Shown: piece by piece, positions 1 through 3,744 of the stretch
Position numbering within the stretch: position 1 is the first letter of the stretch
Layout: each line of letters opens with the position of its first letter
Source: an uncultured Clostridiaceae bacterium
GTDB lineage: Bacteria; Bacillota; Clostridia; Lachnospirales; Lachnospiraceae
Length of the DNA: 6,968 nt
Assembly: GCA_949841235.1 (NCBI GenBank)
Contig: CATKZA010000093.1
Span: forward strand, 1 to 6,968
Direction: 5' to 3'
Program-made: the position numbers and the translations under genes
The notes under the pieces: model-generated
Databases searched by the model: none
Told to the model about the DNA's origin: nothing
What the model saw: the letters and a program-made list of their open reading frames with translations, nothing else

Positions 1-136
1 GTACCATCCTGTCTATAAACAAAACCAGGACTGCTGATTTAGTAAAACACGAGTTTGTGCCGCAAGCGGCATAAACACCGGCCCTTTAGCCGCTTCCTCT
101 GGTCGCGGCGTGAGGGCAATTATGAATGAAACTACG
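1..136. other. Left-edge non-coding stretch with two hairpins
   Basis: I see no confident gene here. All three plus frames are closed by position 74: the frames starting at bases 1, 2 and 3 stop at 16-18, 35-37 and 72-74. A tail of an upstream gene of at most 23 codons is therefore possible but unproven. Two stem-loops are visible. One is at 53-62/67-76, 10 bp with one G-T pair and loop CAAG. The other is at 81-117, outer arms GCCCT/AGGGC and inner arms GCCGC/GCGGC around an 11-nt loop. Neither has a following T-run, so they are not terminators by themselves. The stretch could be a 3' untranslated region, the end of a small RNA, or the flank of a mobile element; the sequence does not decide. 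Confidence 0.4.
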
Positions 137-166
137 AATCGGGCAGACTGCGGTCTGCCCGATTTT
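137..166 (+). terminator. Rho-independent terminator upstream of queD
   Basis: A perfect 12-bp stem (137-148 pairing with 153-164, core CGGGCAGAC/GTCTGCCCG) has a 4-nt loop TGCG and runs into TTTT at 163-166. It most likely ends transcription of whatever lies to the left of the window. Because it sits about 105 nt before the queD start it could also be an attenuator, but I see no alternative pairing partner that would act as an antiterminator. Read on the minus strand the T-run is poorer (AAAT after the start of the stem), so plus-strand use is favoured. Confidence 0.75.
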
Positions 167-168
167 AA

Positions 169-264
169 ATGCACAGGCTCGCACAGTGGAACTATGCCAC
201 GAAGGTGGTGGATGGGCTGTGGGACGAGTAGGGGGCGATAAACCTTCCCTACTTGATTGAATAG
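169..264 (+). pseudogene. Possible short gene remnant (speculative)
   Basis: An ATG at 169 opens 20 sense codons ending at TAG 229-231 (it begins MHRLAQWNY and ends GLWDE). The same frame then reads sense again until TAG 262-264, which lies inside the queD ribosome binding site. The residue mix looks protein-like, which suggests the 3' end of a decayed reading frame, but there is no ribosome binding site before the ATG, it follows directly on a terminator, and I recognise no family. It may equally be chance. Confidence 0.12.
225..255 (+). promoter_or_regulatory. Hairpin in the queD leader, just before the ribosome binding site
   Basis: Arms AGTAGGG (227-233) and CCCTACT (247-253) pair perfectly. 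The stem extends outward by one G-T and one C-G pair (225-226/254-255) and possibly inward by two G-T pairs. It ends about 8 nt before the AGGAGG of queD. A role in controlling queD translation is possible but is inference only. It lacks the features I would expect of a preQ1-I aptamer: no A-rich tail follows that could pair back into the loop. Confidence 0.3.
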
Positions 265-270
265 GAGGAG
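263..270 (+). promoter_or_regulatory. queD ribosome binding site
   Basis: AGGAGGAG lies directly before the ATG at 273. Spacing from the GGAGG core to the start is only 4 nt, a little short, but no other in-frame start near it is better placed and the encoded protein begins at the expected family position. Confidence 0.8.
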
Positions 271-272
271 AG

Positions 273-692
273 ATGTATCAACTTACGATTGAGCAAAGCT
301 TTGACGCTGCCCATTTTCTGGCGGATTACCGGGGGAAGTGCGGGAATATTCACGGACACCGATGGCGGGTGCTGTTGGAGATCGAGACGGAGGCTTTGCG
401 GGAAAATGACCAAGAGCGGGGAATGTGCGTGGATTTTTCCGTGCTGAAGGAAGAATTGAAGAAGATTGTGGACAGGCTGGATCATAATTTTCTGATTGAG
501 AGGGGAACCCTGAAGGGCAAGACCATGGAAGCGTTAGAGGAGGAGGGCTTTTGCCTGGTGGAACTGCCTTTCCGCCCTACGGCGGAGAATTTTGCCAAAT
601 ATTTTTATGACCTGCTGGCGGAAATGGGGCATCCCGTCTCCATGGTGAAGGTGTATGAGACGCCGAATAATTGTGCGGCATACCGGGCGTGA
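273..692 (+). CDS. queD: 6-carboxy-5,6,7,8-tetrahydropterin synthase QueD
   Basis: This 139-residue protein of the PTPS/QueD family is complete and close to the usual 120-150 residues. In queuosine precursor synthesis it converts 7,8-dihydroneopterin triphosphate, the FolE product, into 6-carboxytetrahydropterin (EC 4.1.2.50) in the cytoplasm. Visible signatures are the zinc ligands His14 (in FDAAH) and His27/His29 (in NIHGH), and the catalytic Cys23 just before the second His pair. The LDH motif (Asp70, His71), PTAEN (102-106) and a pterin-anchoring Glu129 in YETPNN follow. A Cys at the Cys23 position separates QueD from true eukaryotic PTPS and fits the neighbouring queE, folE, queC and queF genes. 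It is the first gene of the cluster; 70 nt with no obvious signal separate it from queE. Family assignment is firm; the residue roles are taken from known homologues. Confidence 0.96.
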   Translation: MYQLTIEQSFDAAHFLADYRGKCGNIHGHRWRVLLEIETEALRENDQERGMCVDFSVLKEELKKIVDRLDHNFLIERGTLKGKTMEALEEEGFCLVELPFRPTAENFAKYFYDLLAEMGHPVSMVKVYETPNNCAAYRA

Positions 693-753
693 GAAGCGAA
701 GGCGGGCAAGGCATGGCGGGCATCGGTGAAAGCAGAGTGGCATGAGATATTCG

Positions 754-760
754 GGAGGAG
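754..760 (+). promoter_or_regulatory. queE ribosome binding site, decides the start
   Basis: GGAGGAG stands immediately before ATG 763. An earlier in-frame ATG at 742 would add seven residues (MRYSGGD), but it is preceded only by a weak GCAGAG, and this ribosome binding site would then lie inside the gene. I therefore choose 763. Confidence 0.7.
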
Positions 761-762
761 AT

Positions 763-1443
763 ATGGAAGCAGGAAAAGAGCCATCCTACCAGGTGGTGGA
801 GATTTTTCAGAGCATTAACGGGGAGGGACAGCGGGCAGGAGAGCGAGCGGCCTTTGTGAGGATGAAGGGGTGCAATCTGGCATGCACATACTGCGATACC
901 AGTTGGGCGAATGAGCCGGATGCGTCCTGTCAGAATATGGGGATAGGCGAGATTCTGGATGCGCTGTGGGAATTTCAGGTGAGGAATGTGACGGTTACCG
1001 GAGGAGAACCCCTTTTGCAGAGGGGGATTGATTTATTGCTTCGGGCGCTGGCAGAGGCTGGATATCGGGTGGAGGTTGAGACCAATGGCAGCGTGCCGCT
1101 GGAACCCTTTCAGAACATTTCTCCGAAGATTGCGTTTACCGTGGATTACAAGCTGCCGGGAAGCGGCATGGAGGAACGGATGCGAGGGGAGAATTTCCAA
1201 GGGTTGTCTGCGAAAGATACGGTGAAGTTCGTGGTGTCCGACAAGGCAGACTTGGATAGGGCGTTTGAAATTTGCCAGGGGGAACTGGCGGATTGCCGGG
1301 GGGCGGTGTTCTTGAGCCCGGTGTTTGGGAAGATTCGCCCGGAGGAAATGGTGGCATTCATGACGGAGAGAAAATGGAACCGTGCCAGGATGCAGATTCA
1401 GCTGCACAAGGTGATTTGGGATCCGGAGGCAAGGGGGGTCTAA
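763..1443 (+). CDS. queE: 7-carboxy-7-deazaguanine synthase QueE (radical SAM)
   Basis: This is a 226-residue radical SAM enzyme. It rearranges 6-carboxytetrahydropterin, the QueD product, into 7-carboxy-7-deazaguanine with loss of ammonia (EC 4.3.99.3), using a 4Fe-4S cluster, S-adenosylmethionine and Mg2+. Numbered from the 763 start, it shows NGEGQ at 19-23 (substrate side, typical of QueE) and the cluster motif Cys37-x3-Cys41-x2-Cys44 in GCNLACTYCD. It also has TGGEP at 79-83 (SAM amino group), ETNG at 106-109, DYKLPGSG at 128-135, and the C-terminal QLHK..W signature at 213-219. The cysteine spacing is the classical CX3CX2C form, not the longer CX14CX2C spacing of some homologues. Length fits the Bacillus-type family. 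The gene is intact. It is followed by an unusually long and highly structured gap before folE, so folE may be expressed partly independently. Confidence 0.95.
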   Translation: MEAGKEPSYQVVEIFQSINGEGQRAGERAAFVRMKGCNLACTYCDTSWANEPDASCQNMGIGEILDALWEFQVRNVTVTGGEPLLQRGIDLLLRALAEAGYRVEVETNGSVPLEPFQNISPKIAFTVDYKLPGSGMEERMRGENFQGLSAKDTVKFVVSDKADLDRAFEICQGELADCRGAVFLSPVFGKIRPEEMVAFMTERKWNRARMQIQLHKVIWDPEARGV

Positions 1444-1444
1444 A

Positions 1445-1503
1445 AGGAATGAAGATTCACTAAGGCGGTAAAAGACACCGCCAAGTGAAACTAAGTCATT
1501 CCT
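1445..1503 (+). repeat. Hairpin 1 of the queE-folE gap (long interrupted stem)
   Basis: Three nested perfect stems share one axis: AGGAATGA (1445-1452) with TCATTCCT (1496-1503), TTCACT (1456-1461) with AGTGAA (1484-1489), and GGCGGT (1464-1469) with ACCGCC (1477-1482), closed by a 7-nt loop AAAAGAC. It starts right after the queE stop codon. Twenty paired positions in 59 nt are far beyond what an unselected spacer would usually show. Confidence 0.65.
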
Positions 1504-1505
1504 AA

Positions 1506-1528
1506 GAAGAATAGCGGAGCTGTTCTTC
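1506..1528 (+). repeat. Hairpin 2 of the queE-folE gap
   Basis: GAAGAA (1506-1511) pairs with TTCTTC (1523-1528). The stem continues inward with one T-G wobble and AGC/GCT to a 3-nt loop GGA, giving about 10 bp. A run of eight G follows a few bases downstream (1535-1542) rather than a T-run. Confidence 0.55.
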
Positions 1529-1568
1529 GCTTCAGGGGGGGGTGTCGTCTGTGGCGGCATGTTCGGAA

Positions 1569-1629
1569 GTGTGTAAAGAAAGTTCTAAGCCAGCAAAAAA
1601 CGCAGGCTAAGAACTTCTAAGTTACACAC
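1569..1629 (+). repeat. Hairpin 3 of the queE-folE gap (longest)
   Basis: Outer arms GTGTGTAA (1569-1576) and TTACACAC (1622-1629) are perfect. Inner arms 1580-1591 and 1605-1616 pair over 12 positions with one A-A mismatch (AAGTTCT with AGAACTT, then AGCC with GGCT). A short GC/GC step closes an A-rich loop. The two stems are joined by a small asymmetric internal loop (3 nt against 5 nt). Confidence 0.65.
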
Positions 1630-1631
1630 CG

Positions 1632-1658
1632 GAAGAATGCCAAAAACGGGCATTCTTC
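1632..1658 (+). repeat. Hairpin 4 of the queE-folE gap
   Basis: A perfect 10-bp stem, GAAGAATGCC (1632-1641) with GGCATTCTTC (1649-1658), has a 7-nt A-rich loop. It begins 2 nt after hairpin 3 ends. The following bases (TCACTGATTGTTTG) are only mildly T-rich, so it would be a poor terminator. Confidence 0.6.
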
Positions 1659-1672
1659 TCACTGATTGTTTG

Positions 1673-1689
1673 TGCCTGCGATGCAGGCA
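1673..1689 (+). repeat. Hairpin 5 of the queE-folE gap
   Basis: A perfect 7-bp GC-rich stem TGCCTGC/GCAGGCA has a 3-nt loop GAT. Its 3' arm overlaps the beginning of the second copy of the 14-nt direct repeat (1686-1699). Confidence 0.5.
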
Positions 1690-1739
1690 TGTTCGGAAGG
1701 GTGAGAATGGAGAATCTTTTGCGCAGGAAAATTTTGAGT

Positions 1740-1744
1740 GGAGG
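1740..1744 (+). promoter_or_regulatory. folE ribosome binding site, decides the start
   Basis: GGAGG with 6 nt spacing to ATG 1751. It supports 1751 over the upstream in-frame ATG at 1637, whose first 38 codons run through hairpins 4 and 5 and have no resemblance to the family. Confidence 0.85.
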
Positions 1745-1750
1745 TTAGAT

Positions 1751-2332
1751 ATGGCGATAGATACAGAGGCGATCAGGGAACATGTGCGGGGGATTTTGGT
1801 GGCGTTGGGGGATGATCCTGACAGGGAGGGGCTGCGGGAGACGCCTGACAGGGTGGCGAGGATGTATGAGGAAGTATTTGAGGGGATGAATTATTCCAAC
1901 CATGAAATCGCCCGGATGTTTTCTAAGACTTTTTCAGAGGAGATGGATTTTCAGGAAAATGGCCAGGATATGGTTCTGGTCAGGGATATTGACATTTTCA
2001 GCTATTGCGAGCATCATCTGGCATTGATGTATGATATGAAGGTCACGGTGGCCTATCTGCCAAAGGGCAGGGTGATTGGGCTTAGCAAGATTGCCAGGGT
2101 AGCGGACATGGTGGGGAAGCGGCTGCAGCTGCAGGAGAGAATCGGTGCGGATATTGCGGAGATCTTGCAGGAGATTCTGGGCAGCGAGGATGTGGCGGTG
2201 GTGATCGAGGGTACTCACAGCTGCATGTCCGCCAGGGGCATCAAGAAGGCGGCGGCTACGACGAAAACTTATACCTTGCGGGGGGCATTCCGAGAGGATC
2301 AGTTTTTGCAGATGCGTTTGGAGCGGAGATGA
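1751..2332 (+). CDS. folE: GTP cyclohydrolase I FolE
   Basis: This 193-residue GTP cyclohydrolase I (EC 3.5.4.16) opens GTP and releases formate to give 7,8-dihydroneopterin triphosphate. That product is shared by folate and queuosine synthesis. Numbered from 1751, the protein shows [10 protein letters not shown] (27-36, N-terminal signature). The zinc/catalytic block SYCEHHL has Cys86, His88 and His89, and GLSKIARV is at 110-117. QLQERI is at 126-131, and THSCMSARG carries His156 and the third zinc ligand Cys158. These match Cys110, His112, His113, His179 and Cys181 of the E. coli enzyme. All key residues are present, so it should be the zinc-dependent, active form. Position inside a que cluster suggests it mainly feeds QueD, although it could also serve folate. 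The 46-nt gap to queC holds a copy of a 15-nt repeat seen again at 6346. Confidence 0.96.
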   Translation: MAIDTEAIREHVRGILVALGDDPDREGLRETPDRVARMYEEVFEGMNYSNHEIARMFSKTFSEEMDFQENGQDMVLVRDIDIFSYCEHHLALMYDMKVTVAYLPKGRVIGLSKIARVADMVGKRLQLQERIGADIAEILQEILGSEDVAVVIEGTHSCMSARGIKKAAATTKTYTLRGAFREDQFLQMRLERR

Positions 2333-2344
2333 GATGGGCAAAGG

Positions 2345-2359
2345 TAGCTGTGAATAGTA
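2345..2359 (+). repeat. 15-nt dispersed repeat, copy 1
   Basis: TAGCTGTGAATAGTA lies in the 46-nt folE-queC gap, ahead of the queC ribosome binding site. An identical 15-nt copy in the same orientation is at 6346-6360, in another intergenic region. Such a match is unlikely by chance in a window this size and points to a dispersed genomic motif. Confidence 0.5.
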
Positions 2360-2364
2360 GCGAC

Positions 2365-2370
2365 AGGAGG
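2365..2370 (+). promoter_or_regulatory. queC ribosome binding site
   Basis: AGGAGG with 8 nt spacing to ATG 2379. A nearer ATG at 2372 is followed at once by TGA, so it is not a usable start. Confidence 0.85.
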
Positions 2371-2378
2371 AATGATTT

Positions 2379-3053
2379 ATGAAAGCGATGGTACTTGCCA
2401 GCGGAGGTATTGACAGCACCACATGCCTTGGCATGGCTGTGGAAAAGTATGGAAGGGAGCAGGTGATAGCCCTGTCTGTCTCCTATGGGCAGAAACATGA
2501 TAAGGAATTGCGGGCTTCCAAGGCCGTGGCGGAATATTATGGGGTGGAGTATCTGTCTTTGGATTTGGCGAAAATATTTGCCTATAGCGATTGCTCTCTG
2601 CTAAAGCATTCGGGGCAGGAGATTCCGGAGGAGGAATATGGAGAGCAGTTGAAAAAGACGGAGGGAAAGCCGGTGTCCACTTATGTCCCCTTTCGCAATG
2701 GGCTCTTTCTCTCCTCGGCGGCAAGCCTGGCACTGTCCAAGGGATGCGGCGTGATTTACTATGGCGCGCATGGGGACGATGCGGCGGGAAATGCCTATCC
2801 TGATTGCAGCATGGAATTTCATCAGGCGATTTCAGATGCCATTTTCATCGGCAGTGGAGAGCAGCTGAAAGTGGAGGCGCCTTTTGTGGGCCTTGCAAAA
2901 TGGGAGGTGGTGAAGAAGGGGTTGGAATTGCAGGTTCCCTATCACCTCACCTGGAGCTGCTATGAGGGGAAGGAGAAGCCCTGCGGCGTGTGCGGGACTT
3001 GCATTGACAGGGCGGAAGCCTTCCGCATCAATGGCGTGGTGGATCCGGCATGA
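2379..3053 (+). CDS. queC: 7-cyano-7-deazaguanine synthase QueC
   Basis: This 224-residue enzyme converts 7-carboxy-7-deazaguanine to preQ0 (7-cyano-7-deazaguanine) using ATP and ammonia (EC 6.3.4.20). The N-terminal PP-loop for ATP is SGGIDSTT (residues 8-15). SYGQKHDKEL (35-44), TYVPFRN (101-107), YGAHGDDAAGNAYPDC (128-143) and the substrate-side FHQAI segment follow. The C-terminal structural zinc site has four cysteines: Cys194, Cys202, Cys205 and Cys208, in SCY...PCGVCGTCIDR. Length is typical for the family, and both ends of the family motif set are present, so the gene is intact. It sits 46 nt after folE and 38 nt before queF and is probably translated from the same transcript. The PP-loop plus Cys4 pattern is specific enough that I see no serious alternative. 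Confidence 0.96.
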   Translation: MKAMVLASGGIDSTTCLGMAVEKYGREQVIALSVSYGQKHDKELRASKAVAEYYGVEYLSLDLAKIFAYSDCSLLKHSGQEIPEEEYGEQLKKTEGKPVSTYVPFRNGLFLSSAASLALSKGCGVIYYGAHGDDAAGNAYPDCSMEFHQAISDAIFIGSGEQLKVEAPFVGLAKWEVVKKGLELQVPYHLTWSCYEGKEKPCGVCGTCIDRAEAFRINGVVDPA

Positions 3054-3078
3054 TAACTATAGAAAATTAAATCGAATT

Positions 3079-3086
3079 AGGAGGAG
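3079..3086 (+). promoter_or_regulatory. queF ribosome binding site
   Basis: AGGAGGAG with about 7 nt from the GGAGG core to ATG 3092. A nearer ATG at 3088 is in another frame. An internal in-frame ATG at 3119 has a weaker AGGAAGG ahead of it and would drop residues 1-9, so 3092 is preferred. Confidence 0.8.
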
Positions 3087-3091
3087 AATGG

Positions 3092-3583
3092 ATGTCAGGG
3101 AGAGAACAGGAAGGAACGATGACGCTGCTGGGAAGCCAGGGGACCAAATACCCCGATGATTATGCCCCGGAGGTATTGGAGACGTTTCAGAACAAGCATC
3201 CGGAGAATGATTATTTTGTGAAGTTTAACTGCCCGGAATTTACGAGCCTGTGCCCGATTACGGGACAGCCGGATTTTGCCAATATCATCATATCTTATGT
3301 GCCGGGAGAGAAGATGGTGGAGAGCAAGTCTTTGAAATTATATCTGTTTAGTTTTCGGAATCACGGGGATTTTCATGAGGACTGCGTGAATATCATTATG
3401 AAGGACCTGATACGCTTGATGGAGCCGAAATACATCGAGGTCTGGGGAAAGTTTACGCCCCGGGGGGGCATTTCCATAGATCCGTACTGCAATTATGGCA
3501 AGCCGGGAACCAGGTGGGAGCAGGTGGCCTTTGAGCGGCTGAGCCGCCATGACATGTATCCGGAGCGGGTGGATAATCGGTGA
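3092..3583 (+). CDS. queF: NADPH-dependent 7-cyano-7-deazaguanine reductase QueF
   Basis: This is a 163-residue short (Bacillus YkvM type) QueF of the tunnelling fold. It reduces the nitrile of preQ0 to the aminomethyl of preQ1 with two NADPH (EC 1.7.1.13), the last precursor step before insertion into tRNA by Tgt. Visible are the nucleophilic Cys54 in [11 protein letters not shown] with Asp61 of the same motif. The NADPH-binding QueF motif follows: ESKSLKLY at 77-84, then [13 protein letters not shown] with His95 and Glu96, the expected substrate-binding residues. [17 protein letters not shown] (116-132) and a conserved C-terminal HD.YPE...NR are also present. Length and order closely resemble the B. 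subtilis protein as I remember it. It is the last gene of the cluster, with a terminator 65 nt after the stop. A G7 run inside the RGG codons does not disturb the frame. Confidence 0.97.
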   Translation: MSGREQEGTMTLLGSQGTKYPDDYAPEVLETFQNKHPENDYFVKFNCPEFTSLCPITGQPDFANIIISYVPGEKMVESKSLKLYLFSFRNHGDFHEDCVNIIMKDLIRLMEPKYIEVWGKFTPRGGISIDPYCNYGKPGTRWEQVAFERLSRHDMYPERVDNR

Positions 3584-3648
3584 TGCATGGATGGCAGGAT
3601 ATCAAGCAAGCGTTACCGGCGTAGAAAATGGAATCAGATGAACAAATA

Positions 3649-3690
3649 AAAGACTGCCTTATGGGATGTTATTCCCATAGGGCAGTCTTT
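3649..3690. terminator. Bidirectional terminator between queF and the cellobiose phosphorylase gene
   Basis: An 18-bp stem (3649-3666 with 3673-3690, one T-G wobble, arms beginning AAAGACTGCC) closes a 6-nt loop TGTTAT. On the plus strand it ends in CTTTC. On the minus strand it runs into CTTTTATTTG, a better T-rich tail. It lies between the ends of two convergent genes, 65 nt after queF and 52 nt after the minus-strand stop, exactly where a shared terminator is expected. Confidence 0.88.
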
Positions 3691-3725
3691 CAATCTATAG
3701 ATTCTACAATCAAAACTTTGCCTGG

Positions 3726-3744
3726 AAAGGCTTCTCGCCTTTTT
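3726..3744 (+). terminator. Weak back-up terminator-like hairpin
   Basis: A 6-bp stem AAAGGC/GCCTTT (3726-3731 with 3737-3742) with a 5-nt loop leads into TTTTT on the plus strand. It overlaps the stop codon of the minus-strand gene. The stem is short, so it would only be a weak second stop for read-through from queF, and may be chance. Confidence 0.25.

Larger units (their letters stand above)
1556..1699 (+). repeat. Two copies of a 14-nt direct repeat flanking hairpins 3-5
   Basis: GGCATGTTCGGAAG occurs at 1556-1569 and again at 1686-1699, exactly 130 nt apart, bracketing hairpins 3, 4 and 5. The core CGGAAG also occurs once between them, at 1630-1635, giving spacings of 66 and 64 nt. The pair could be the trace of a duplication, the ends of an inserted unit, or a repeated binding site. 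Confidence 0.55.
1444..1750 (+). other. Highly structured queE-folE intergenic region (five hairpins)
   Basis: These 307 nt contain no gene I can support. The only in-frame open stretch leading into folE (from ATG 1637) has no ribosome binding site and resembles nothing known. Instead there are five successive stem-loops: 1445-1503, 1506-1528, 1569-1629, 1632-1658 and 1673-1689. The first pair and the third and fourth are each separated by only 2 nt. None is followed by a clear T-run, so this is not a plain terminator. A run of eight G lies at 1535-1542. Possibilities are a structured RNA or cis-regulator of folE, an mRNA processing site, or a small non-autonomous palindromic element inserted in the operon. 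I do not recognise a known family, and it does not look like a tetrahydrofolate or preQ1 riboswitch. Confidence 0.6.

Noticed and set aside
742..762. QueE start at ATG 742
   Set aside because: The strong GGAGGAG lies after it and directly before ATG 763; only a weak purine stretch precedes 742.
1535..1542. Run of eight G as a sign of a sequencing frameshift
   Set aside because: It lies outside any gene, and both neighbouring genes are intact, so nothing is broken by it.
1033..1560. A 175-codon open frame on the minus strand across queE and the following gap
   Set aside because: It is antisense to queE, whose radical SAM motifs are all present, and its product is rich in His, Pro, Leu and Arg without domain features.
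1444..1700. CRISPR array
   Set aside because: The repeated unit (14 nt, two full copies) is too short and too few, and the intervening sequences are palindromes rather than unique spacers.
1637..1750. A 38-residue N-terminal extension of FolE from ATG 1637
   Set aside because: No ribosome binding site, no family resemblance, and it runs through hairpins 4 and 5; GGAGG sits correctly before ATG 1751.
1444..1750. Tetrahydrofolate riboswitch upstream of folE
   Set aside because: I looked for the conserved core of the class and could not see it; the stems here are independent consecutive hairpins rather than a pseudoknotted three-way junction.
1934..2733. Minus-strand frames of 118 and 166 codons over folE and queC
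   Set aside because: Shadows of two well-supported plus-strand genes; no recognisable motifs or ribosome binding sites.
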